Shown: piece by piece, positions 1 through 54,940 of the stretch
Position numbering within the stretch: position 1 is the first letter of the stretch
How the letters are laid out: every line of letters begins with the position of its first letter
Assembly: GCF_045679555.1 (NCBI RefSeq)
Contig: NC_092094.1
Location: forward strand, 36,906,430-36,970,429
Direction of reading: 5' to 3'
DNA from: Salvelinus alpinus
Lineage: Eukaryota > Chordata > Actinopteri > Salmoniformes > Salmonidae
DNA length: 64,000 nt
Program-made: the position numbers and the translations under genes
Notes under the pieces: generated by a model
The model's input: only the letters and a program-made list of their open reading frames with translations
Told to the model about the DNA's origin: nothing
Databases searched by the model: none

Positions 1-498
1 AAAAGTCTAAAAGTATTTGGTTCAAAATTTACTTAAGTATCAAAAGTAAATGTAATCACTAAAATATACTTAAGTATCAAAAGTACAAGTATAAATCATT
101 TAATATTCATTAAATTAAGCAAACCAGACGGCATGATTTTCTTTTCTTTTTTATTTCCGTATAGCCAGGGGCACATTTCAACACTCAGACATCATTTACA
201 AACTAAGCATTTGTGTTTAGTGAGTCTGCCAAATCAGAGGCATTGGGGATGACCAGGGATGTTCTCTTGATAAGTGTGTGAATTAGACAATTTTCCTGTC
301 CTGCTATGCATTCAAAATGTAACTAGTACTTTTGGGTGTCAGGGAAAATGTAAGGAGAAAAAAGTACATTATTTTCTTTAGGAATGTGGTGAAGTAAAAG
401 TTGCCAACAATATAAGTAGTAAAGTAAAGTACAGATACCCCAAAAACTACTTAAGTAGTACTTTAAAGTATTTTTTACTTAAGTAATTTACACCACTG
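1..498. mobile_element. non-autonomous hAT-like repeat, copy 1 (cut by the window edge)
   Basis: The right end reads as CAGTGGTGTAAATTACTTAA on the opposite strand, a terminus seen in many fish hAT elements. The body is rich in ACTTAAGTA and AAAGTAC words and has no coding capacity. A second copy lies at 39012-39443 in the same orientation with the same word order, which confirms a dispersed repeat. Confidence 0.7.
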
Positions 499-544
499 GT
501 TTCTCAAACATTCATTTTCGAAGTTGTTGCAAACGTCAAATTTT

Positions 545-735
545 GAAGTGTTTAAGGTTAAGTTTAGGCATTAACTCAGAAACTTTGAGGTTAGGCATTA
601 AGGGTTAAGGTTTGGGATAGGCTTAAAACAAAAATCTAAAAAATAATATTGCTGGATTCAAACTTGCAACCAATGGAATCAGAGGCAAATTCCTCCTCGA
701 AGGTAACAGCGCTCACTGTTGCCCCTAGTGGACGG
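545..735 (-). mobile_element. probable tRNA-derived SINE remnant
   Basis: On the opposite strand GGTTGCAAGTTTGAATCC resembles a tRNA B box, followed by the TTAACCC-rich body of a common salmonid SINE type. It is too decayed to name. Confidence 0.4.
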
Positions 736-2263
736 TTACCACATCGTCTTCCGACATCCTCAGACATGGGTGGATGTCGATTAAAGACTTGTATCACGGG
801 TGACCTGGCTGGAATCAAAGGCTGACCTGGCTGGAATCAAAGGCTGCAGGCACATTGCTTTGATCCACATGGCTAAAGAGATGGTTACAAACAGTTACAT
901 ATCCTCTGTGAGTACACTGCCAGCATTCCTTGTTTCCTGTATCCCATACTGTTGAAACTGAGACAACTGAGACAAACGAAGAGGCCAGAGAGATTATCTC
1001 TGAACAAGAGTGATGAGTTGATTCTACATGGAGTTAGCCAGCCGCCCCTCATCTTTACATTATTTAACTTAAAAGCTTGTTAAGAGAATTCACAACGGAG
1101 CTTGAATTAAAGATGAATATCGAAAAACTGTTTACTTAGCGACTGTTATGTAAAGCGATAAAAAAGTGAGTGAGAACACTCAGATCTATGCCTTTAATGA
1201 ACTTCACCTGAGCAGCTAACATGTCTAGTGCCCCTAAGACTGAAAGTTCTGGCTGCGTTTGCCAAGGCCTCCCGACCACCGTGTACCAGGCTAGCCAGCC
1301 CAGCTCAGAGGCACTGTGACAAGTGGAGGCTCCAAAGCACACAGAGGTAATGCCAACAACCTGGCTGATTATGCCAGCCCAGTTCTATGGGGCAGGGAAT
1401 CCCTGCAACAGTTTTCATCTCCTTTCTCCCTGTGCTGTGTTCATGAAGCACTGTTTAGAGTAGTCTTGAACTGCAGAAGATTGTATGGGGAAATCTAATA
1501 CATTTCAATAAAAATGCGATTTGCAGATGGAGTTTTCATGCAGATATTTAGAGTAAAAATTAACTGACTTCCTGGAAGTTGTTAAGCACATGTTGACAGA
1601 ATGGAAGTTTTGACACAAAGCAAAGCACACAGTGAGACAGTGACAGAACACTCTGACACTAGGATAACGGCCTTTCCCCATGCGGTTCATTCTATGACTA
1701 CTGAGCATCAGCATCCCTCTCTCCCTCTCTGTGTTTCTGTGTTCTTAGTACTGGTCCAGGACCATGGTAGGCCATTCTCCATCTGACTAATAAATGAGCT
1801 TCCTGTGCACATTGATCCCTCTCCCCCTCATATGGAGAGTAAGTGAGAGGCTCATTGTAATGGACACAAGCGCACTGACCCACTCTGGGAGTTAATTTGT
1901 TTCTATTGACTAGAACACCTGAGTTTCCAGTTGTAACTTATCAGGGTTAGCATAGGCTTCTACAGAGCTGAAGCTCCATGCTCACTCCACTCAACAACAG
2001 ATGGGAATAGGGGGACGATTACATCACTGTCTAGCCCTAGTGTCCATTGCACACACTCTATCTGACCTTTTGATAGGAGGGTTATGTTCTCCAGGTACAT
2101 AACCCAATTTAATTATATTACTCAGTCTGCAAACCAGAATTTGTAAGATCCTGGTCGAATGAAACAGACGGAGGCCCAGCTAAAATAGTTAAAAATGTTT
2201 ATTCGCGGGAACGTTCTAAAGTCAAGAATACAAAACAATACATTTTATACTGACTTCTCACGC

Positions 2264-2340
2264 CCACACATTCACACAACCATACGCACACACATACACA
2301 CAAACAGACACACACACATATCCTGCTACGCACACACTGT
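2264..2340. repeat. CA-rich microsatellite
   Basis: The stretch is mainly CACACA units with interruptions. Frames reading through it on both strands are low-complexity and not genes. Confidence 0.85.
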
Positions 2341-5097
2341 CTTACTACCCAGCCAACAGAGATTAGTGACCTTGTCCTTGACACGTACTCCCTGTTCTCT
2401 CCCAAATCTTTAGTCAGGTCGCCACTAAGCTCAGACAGTCTGTGTTTAAAATACCATAAAGACATATTGTCTTTACCCTAATTCTGACTAGACTACACAT
2501 TTATTGATTATGATTTTATACATTCTAATCAATTCCATACAATTATATGTTTCAGGGAGGAATATTCTAATCATTCAATTAACAGATAATTTTCACCTAA
2601 CACCTTTGCTCGGCCTTTACTCCTTCTCTTCTCTATGACATGACCTCTGAAGCTACCCTATAACTGTTCATCTCAGCCAAACGTATAGCATTGTTATGAA
2701 AACAGATGGGAAGAGATACCTGACTATCTATGCCCATACCTCAGAGTTACGGTACGCAACCCCCTGCCCATGAGAGCATCTGCTGCCTACACAGAACAAA
2801 GCACCAGGGACATAAGTTGCAGCAACCTTGGGCACATTGGGAGCCAATTGAGTTCTCTTCTTCCTCAATATCTCTCCAAGCACACAACACATCAAGTCAC
2901 TGACACAAAATCACAGCTGAATCACACACGACTCATTAGTGCTAGAGGAAACAAGTTCCTGTAACTCCTCAAAACAGAAGTATAAAAGTCAGTCTACCTA
3001 TGAATATTAACTCTCAGCCTTGGCTGAAGGTGGAGTGTCACGGGGTGTCATGCACGGCTGCTGTTTCATTTCACAGCGTTTGTTTAGGGACTCCACGCCA
3101 CTCTTAAGTCTGTGCTGGAGAGAGGAGACAGGGAGAGGGTGAGGGGAGGAGGTAATTATTGGGACAGGGCTGATGTGAAGTTGTGGAAAGCTTAGAGGGG
3201 CTGTGTCTGATTAATCATATGCACAATTCAGGTGGAGAAATTAAATTCCTCTCCATGCCTCCCCGTATGCTCCTTAATTACTAAACTCTTCAGCAACCGA
3301 ATCAGAAGCTTAATTTACAAACAAAGGATTCAGGAGAGGCACTTTATATTGCCTTAATTGTGAGGTGTTGGAGCTATGTTGATGAGATGACTACAAAGTT
3401 GCAGATTATCCATTGAAGTACAGCGAGGACGGGGGATGGTAGATGTACCAGACTGGTGATCTGATAGATATTACATGCAAAGGCTGAATAAAAATGAGGA
3501 GGACATGGTTGGTGTGAGAATGTGTGATATGGGTGTGAACCATGAATTATCATGGGGAAATGAAGATCAGTAATGAATAGTCACGAAGAGAGAGGAAAGT
3601 GAATGCAATTCTACTAGAGAGCATGAACCTGATTTAATGAGGAAGTAATGTCTGCTTCATATGCTTGTGTACTGCAGTAAAATTCCTTTAGAACACTCTC
3701 AAACCACAGAGGCATAAATTGAGAGAATCCTGTTATATCATACATTTTTCTCTCAATGGCTGGTCTAACATAGCCTACAGCAGGGTTCCCAAAATCTGTT
3801 AGAAAGTATTCCCATGCATAATAGAGAGACATCATTACAAATAATTTGTAGACTGGAAACGTGACCATTAAAAGCCCCAACAGATATATTATTTGACAAA
3901 AAAATGATTTCAAACCTTGCTTACGTTTGTATATGATCACATCTGTTTAGGCTTCTTGTGTTCTGGACCCCTGACCATCCACTCAACTAAAATGTGTCCT
4001 GCGCCTGAATCTAGTCGATCCCTGGTCTATAGTATGTATGGGCGATGCACATTCGACGCTGTATGACTATAAAAGTCAACCACTCACGGGACAGATAATA
4101 CTTTCCCTCTAATATTATGCAGAATGAAGGCTGCCAATACTGAGCGCCAGGGAAAAGTAACATAACATGATAACCTCTTGGGATAATCCTTCCAAAGGTT
4201 GTGTGGTGTGTGTGCTTTGTTTTTTTACAAATAGGTTTCGCACGAAAATAAGTTAAGGTTGAGGGATGGCTATGATCCGCACTGGCCGAAAGGAGGACTA
4301 TTCTGCTTGTGAGCCACACAGGTTCAGATGAGATACCTGTGCTACTTTATGGAGTCTATCAGGGGAAGGCAAATGCGATTCATTCATTATTCATTTCCAT
4401 TGACATCTTTTCGCATTCAATTCCCCAATGGATAGTAGGCTATTACATCAGCCCCTCCTTTGTGAGGAATACGCTGAGGGAATCGAGGTGACGGGTTCAG
4501 GTGTCCCGGGAGAGCATACAACTATTTCAGAATGCAGACAATATAATGCGTAGACTATTATAATAACGAGACAGTGCAAATTTGTTCTTCTAGATGTTGT
4601 ATTCACTGACGCCACACACGCTGACGCTTCGACTGCGCTTGGGAATGTAGTGTAATAGGCTACCCAAGAACAAAGCGCATGTGAATTCAAATCTATTACA
4701 ATGGTAGACGACTAATATAATAGGACCTACTATACACACACTATACAATACGACCAAATATGGTAAAACGACTAAAAAAAGACAGTCAATTGTTTACTTG
4801 CCTCATCTCTTTGCAATCATTTAACTCATTTTAATCTGTAACCTAGCTTTACGTCTGCAAATCTGTTAATTATCCATTCAAACATTTATATAATAAAACA
4901 TTTTGAACTCACGAATTTTGTACCTAGGCACCGATAAAATGTGAAATATTTTCTGGTTTCCACTTTAGCGCGACTCGTTCCCCTATAATTTAGAGGTGTA
5001 TTTAATAAATCCCACCCAAGAACCCCCACATAGTACGAACAAATTAAACATTACTGTTATTTCTATATAAAAAATATATTTCTAAGTGAACACTTAC

Positions 5098-5152
5098 TCA
5101 GATGGAGAGCAAGAGGCAAGAAAATACACGCGTAATTCACGAGGGATACCAT
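5098..5152 (-). CDS. probable first coding exon with a signal peptide (neuritin-like candidate)
   Basis: An ATG in a strong context (A at -3, G at +4) opens MVSLVNYACIFLPLALHL and then runs into a consensus donor, A|GTAAGTG, in phase 1. Eighteen codons plus one base of hydrophobic leader is the layout I recall for the first coding exon of neuritin genes. NRN1L is the gene just downstream of EDC4 on the same strand in mammals, which is where this exon sits. The surroundings are richer in CpG than neighbouring DNA. No second exon was found in the window, so it would lie past the left edge or was missed. The exon structure is seen directly; the identity is inference. Confidence 0.5.
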
Positions 5153-7984
5153 TCTGCTCAGGCCACTCAATTCAGAAAAAAGACGCGTCTGAAACAAGTA
5201 AAAATCCGCGTCAAAGTGTTACAATCCGTTTGCTGAGCACAGCTACTTTGCTACATAGGTGAGAGCGTTGCTCAGTATCATGTTCATGAGAAGAGCGCCT
5301 ACTCTTATGTATGCATCTCTATGGTGTATCTAGTGTGCGTGAGGGAGGGCGCATTTACGCGGAGTAGGGCAGACTCAAAATCTCGTCTCCACCTATCATG
5401 ACCCATTAGATGGATACCGATATGTAGGGGAGAAAAGTGCTATTTTAACCTCAATGTGGCAATTAACCCATGTTCATCCTCATGGGAAAAAACATACTTA
5501 TGTCAAAAAGTTACCATCTTTAGTTTTACGCGCGCGTTTATGCACCCGCTTCAAACAACTCCTATGTGGAAGGGGGATTCGGCTATTATCTTTACCACAA
5601 AATGTAAAAACGTAAATGTGGTGTCGAATAGGCTACATGTGAAATAAAGGGCCCTATGCAATGCATTAACCATTTTTTAATTTGTTTTATTCCAAAACGT
5701 TTAGGGTAAAAGAAACAAGTAAAATATACAACAATCCAAGCACAGGGAACAAAGCACGATGGAAATTACAAACGATCAAAATGAGTAATACACAAAACAT
5801 GATTTCACTTTCTGAAAATTAGAAAAAAATATTTAGATTGTATAGCGTTTATGTACAAGCTTACTATTATCAACATTCGTGTCTGATTCTTGTTGCTTAA
5901 CCTTGATCAATATGAAACATAAGTAAAACTAAGAGCTTCGAAACCATCCTGCTTTTACACTTCAGGTCAAACAACTGCTATTCCAGTTACCAGACATGTA
6001 ACTTAATACAATAAAAGATGGATCATCAACGTCCTCCACCACGGACAGATTAGTCCTCACTCTCAACCTTGGAGAAAAAGACATTACTGCCTGCTTTACA
6101 CAGCTTTGTGGCTTGGTAATACAGATGGCTTATAACCTTGAATGTAGTAGTTTGCCTTTTTATGCATGGTTCTCCTGAACATACAGGCATACCTAGCGTA
6201 TTGTCAATCAATCAGCAGCTGAAGATGACCTAGCAACTATATAGTGTTCACTGATGAAACTCAAATAATTGAAGCAAAGAAAAACTGGGAGTTGAGAATC
6301 AACTTTCAACAAGTCATGTTAAATAAATTGGAACACCAAAAGGTGCTTATCAAACAAACCACTACTATGGCCAAACATAATTCTGACCTGGTAAAATAAG
6401 CATGTCTCAGGACTAGTGTGCAGGACTGGCAAGAAACACCTCCAAGCTTAGCTCACACTGCCCTATGTCCCCCTCATTCTGCTTTAGGTCTAAGAAAGGA
6501 ATGTTAAACGATGACACCAGAACGTTCATAACAAATAACTGTCCTTGAAATTAGATGACAAGACATCAATAGCAGAGATTGACATTTTGGAATTTGTAAG
6601 ACAAGATGAGCATAGGTTTAAACATTTCCCATCTCTCCTACAGTAAAGTGTAATTACATAACCAATAATTGATAAGACCTATTCTAGCCAGCCTGTCTAT
6701 TGTCAAATCATGTTTGTATTCTTAATGCAAAGATGCTCTTCCTGTGCCATTTGAACCCTTGTTTGCAAAATAAGTCATTGATAAGTGTGTGTAAAAACCC
6801 AGTAACGCACTCTTTTACAGTCAGGCAAATACGGTTCATTTACACAATTGTTTCAAATGGCATAACAACATCTAAAGGTAGTGGAGAACAAATCCCCATC
6901 AGTGAAGTACAATAAGGCACTTACTATAAATGTTTTGTTCCTGCACATGAAAGGTTTGAGAGGGAAAACCAACATCTTATTTGCATGACAATCAACTGAC
7001 CAGTGGCATAGTAGGCATTGTGCTGTTGACATTCATAATGCAACCCAACATTGCGGAGTTTCACGGGTCTGTACCAAGATAATTAGACAATTTTAACTTG
7101 TTTAGAAGACAAATACTTTTTAATACATTAAGCCATGCTCCCAGTTAGTTGAACTTTCCAACTAGACTTTGCAAGTTGCCTAAAAGAAACCATGCTAAAA
7201 CATATTAATGTGATTGCATTCAAACAAAGGGCTGCCCTCTAAAGAACAGGAGAAGTACATCAGGTTTACGAACATAACTTGGATATCCTGATGCAAAAAC
7301 GAGGCCAGTATAAGTAACAATTTGTTAGAAGCATTTTCTATGGATTATAAATACTTCAATAAGTCTTGAAGCAAGTTCATAAAATCATACAAGTCTAACA
7401 AATGTTAAGGATTGTTGGTATAAAAAAGAAAACGAAGGCAAAAAAAAAAAAACATTTTTCAGGGACATGAGTGAATTTCGTCGAGGTGCCATCAAAAGAG
7501 TTGACCTTATAAAGCTATACATGTGGACGGCTCTTTTAGTTTCTAAGACTCCACAAGCATACTCCTGTCCTATGTACATAGTAACACGGAAATATCAGAG
7601 AAAGGAAATACTAACAGTGTAGATTGAAAGCCTACTGTAGAAGTCCCTCAAAGCGAAATACACTGGATTTAACAGAATGGTTGAATATACAGAAAACATA
7701 ATACAACATAAAAGGCTCATCCATCTGTAACGACTGTCTACATTTAGGATAGGTATTTCTCAAACAGCCTCTTGTGGATATGACAAGGAAAAGACAAATA
7801 GATGGTAATGGCAAGGTTCGTAGTACTCATGAACAGCGGGTTTCACACTGAAAAAAATCCTTCAATCTACACAAGTCCAAAAAGGGCAAACCCAGTCTGT
7901 TCTTGCCATTTCTACACGTAAAAATTAAAGATAAAACAAAATGTTCCATTTCGATGAACAATGCATCAAAATGTGTTGAGGGTA
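5153..7984. other. unique DNA between the candidate exon and the Tc1; possible distal edc4 3' UTR
   Basis: The first few hundred bases hold CpGs that could be the promoter of the exon at 5152. The remainder is AT-rich, without repeats I recognise or coding sequence. A minus-strand AATAAA at 5686-5691 could end a very long edc4 transcript, but nothing proves it. Confidence 0.35.
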
Positions 7985-9527
7985 CAGAGTGCAGAGCCAT
8001 TGGAAAGTATTCAGACCCCTTGACTTTTCCCACATTTTATTACGTTACAGTTTGATTCTAAAGTGGATTTAATAAAAGTCCTCAGCAATCTACACACAAT
8101 AACCAATAATGACAAGGCAAAAACAGGTTTTTAGAAATTTTTCAAATGTATTAAAAATAAAAAACAGAAATACCTTATTTACATAGGTATTCAGACCCTT
8201 TGCTATGAGACTCAAAATTGAGCTCAGGCGAATCCTGTTTCCATTTATCATCCTTGAGATGTTTCTACAACTTGGAGTCCACCTGTGGTAAATTCAATTT
8301 ATTGGACATGATTTGGAAAGGGGCACACCTGTCTATATAAGGTCCCACAGTTGACAGTGCATGTCAGAGCAAAAACCAAGCCATAAGGTTGAAGTAATTG
8401 TCCATAGAGCTCAGAGACAGGATTGTATCGAGACAAAGATCTGGGGAAGGGTACCAAAAACATGTCTGCAGCATTGAAGGGTCCCAAGAACACCTTAAAT
8501 GGAATAAATTTGGTACCCCAATACTCTTCCTAGAGCTGGCCACCCAACCAAACTGAGCAATCAGGGGAGAAGGGCCCTCGTCAGGGAGGTGACCAAGAAC
8601 CCGATGGTCACTGACAGAGCCCTAGAGTTTCTCTGTGGAGATGGGAGAACCTTCCAGATGGACAACCGTCCAGATGGACAACCAACTCTGCAGCACTCCA
8701 CCAATCAGGCCTTTATGGTAGACTGGCCAGACGGAAGCCACTCCTCAGTAAAAGGCACACGATAGCCTGCTTGGAGTTTGCCAAAAGGCACCTTAAGGAC
8801 TCTCAGACCATGAGAAACAAGATTCTCTGGTCTGATGAAACCAAGATTGAACTCTTTGTCCTGAATGCCAAGCATCACGTCTGGAGGAGACTTGGCACCA
8901 TCCCTACGGCGAGGCATGGTGGTGGCGGCAGCATGCTGTGGGATGTTTTTCAGCGGCAGTGACTAGTATACTAGTCAGGATCGAGGCAAAGATGAAATAG
9001 AGCAAAGTACAGAGATCCTTGATGAAAACCTGCTCCAGAGCGATCAGGACCTAAGACTGAGGCGAAGGTTCCCCTTCCAACAGAACAACGACCCTAAGCA
9101 CACAGCCAAGACAACGCAGGAGTGGCTTCGGGAAAAGTCTCTGAATGTCCTTGAGTGGCCCAGCCAGAGCCCGGACTTGAACCTGATCAAACATCTCTGG
9201 AGAGACCTGAAAATAGCTGTGCAGCGACGCTCCCCATCCAACCTGACAGAACTTGAGGATCTGCAGAGAAGAATGGGAGAAACTCCCTAAATATAAGTGT
9301 GCCAAGCTTGTAGCATCATACCCAAGAAGAAGGTCTGAATACTTTGTAAATGTAATATTACATTTTTTCATTTTTTATAAATTAGCAAACATTTTTGCTT
9401 TGTCATTATGGGGTAATCTGTGTAGATTGAGGAGGGGAAAAAACGATGTAATCAATTTTAGAATAAGGCTGTAACCTAACAAAATGTGGAAAAGGTCAAG
9501 GGGTCTGAATACTTTCCGATGGCTCTG
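7985..9527 (+). mobile_element. Tc1/mariner element (family with CATTCGGAAAG-type ends)
   Basis: The ends are inverted: the left contains GGAAAGTATTCAGACCCCTT and the right ends in its complement. Both are flanked by TA (7983-7984 and 9528-9529), the Tc1 target. The left terminus carries a small extra CAGAGTG. The internal transposase is broken. Confidence 0.92.
8540..9300 (+). pseudogene. Tc1 transposase, inactivated
   Basis: Pieces of a DDE transposase can be read in several frames: LWSDETKIELF around the first catalytic Asp, then [18 protein letters not shown], then SPDLNLIKHLWRDL. The usual catalytic Glu (NPIE) is Lys here. Stops and frameshifts separate the pieces, so no functional enzyme is expected. 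Confidence 0.85.
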
Positions 9528-9664
9528 TACATCATGCTCACATCTCTTGAACAACAGCTCTGCTCCCCTCAGCACATCAACGAAACTCACTGCACTTTGT
9601 TCTAACTGTGTGGGAGCAGAACAGGGAAGTGAAGGGGCTCCATCATTGGGCGCCAAGCACAGAA

Positions 9665-53941
<44,277 letters not shown>

Positions 53942-54337
53942 ATGTAAGGGATGGGGGGGGAACTGGGTCGTCAGAGGGGAGCAAAATTATTTATATTTTC
54001 GTTCTTTGCTGTCAGTGTTCAATTCGTTTGACCGAACGCCACTAACCGTCTAAACTTCCGCTGGGTGTTCATGCATTTCTCTCCCCAGCAAAAGCTAGTG
54101 CGCTGTATTGTTCCGAGGATACTGTCTGCTCCACATTCCACCCCAAATTGTTGCAGCATAGGTGGCATTGCAGCCTGGCTACCCTTCTGTCTGTTTAGCG
54201 AAAACGTTCCACTCCTAGTACTTCGTGATATATGCCAAAGATAGTTTAGCAAATAGCATGACAGGAGTGAAACGATAGCTGAACAGTCCGGAACCAAGAC
54301 TAGTGGCATGGCATCTACAATATTTATCCAACCATAG
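53942..54337 (-). promoter_or_regulatory. edc4: probable edc4 5' UTR and core promoter
   Basis: This stretch of apparently unique DNA separates the edc4 start codon from the first upstream repeat, so the transcription start should lie here. I see no clear TATA box and a few CpGs, as expected for a housekeeping gene. The call rests on position. Confidence 0.45.
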
Positions 54338-54938
54338 CTTGGTTTCCATCCAATTTGCGACAGATTTTCATGCGAATATTTAAAAAATCTGCATAAAACA
54401 ATATGCGCATTTTCCCGCAGGAGATGTTTCTATCAAACGGACTTTATGCGAATAAAAAGGTTGTTCGTGATGACTTAGTGCACATAAAAATAACTTTTGC
54501 CGTTAAATTCCCATATACCAAATGAAAAATACAAGTTAAATGTTTTCCACTGCATTTTCAACTCTACCGTTGGTTTTGTCACAAAAACGGTTGTGTTATA
54601 TAGCAAATGTGCCCACTCTGATTTTGGCACATGCACTATATCCAACAGCTCGCTGACCTACATTATGAGATTATTATGGATAAGAGCGATATTGTTAGTA
54701 TTTGTCAAACGGTAGTCAAGCATCAATCATCATGTCACCAGAATAAGACCATCGATATTTATTCGAATGGAGCATCACCTTGCACATTCACCACCCCATT
54801 ATAACTTTTATTTTCTGTAGCCTAGCTTTCCCGAGTCATAGTTGGAGGTCCACACAACATATTGTCGTGTTTACTTCAAAATAATGGTTATTATATCAAT
54901 AATTGCGGATAAAGGCGTTTCCAACGCAATTCCTCGCT
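54338..54938. repeat. dispersed repeat X, copy 2 (interrupted by a LINE)
   Basis: It is collinear with 43776-44390. The next part of the repeat (TAATTTTACCTACAC) resumes at about 58000, beyond the LINE, so the LINE inserted into this copy. Confidence 0.72.
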
Positions 54939-54940
54939 TA

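Larger units (their letters stand above)
499..5097. other. intergenic or intronic DNA with no recognised gene
   Basis: No coding sequence was recognised on either strand. The stretch holds a probable decayed SINE (545-735), a 22-bp tandem duplication (about 801-845) and a CA-rich microsatellite. If the signal-peptide exon at 5098 is real, much of this is its first intron. Confidence 0.5.

Noticed and set aside
2199..2465. Cys/Val-rich 88-codon minus-strand frame
   Set aside because: It is a translation of the CA microsatellite.
3007..3114. Minus-strand 35-codon frame after a good acceptor (CTCTCTCCAG), ending in a stop, possibly a last exon of the candidate gene at 5152
   Set aside because: The upstream exon ends in phase 1, and in that phase the sequence hits TAA within a few bases. 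The peptide resembles no protein I know, and a frame this short is expected by chance.
3614..4690. Three minus-strand frames of 80-108 codons
   Set aside because: No recognisable motif, no splice-site or codon support, and none resembles neuritin or another neighbour of EDC4.
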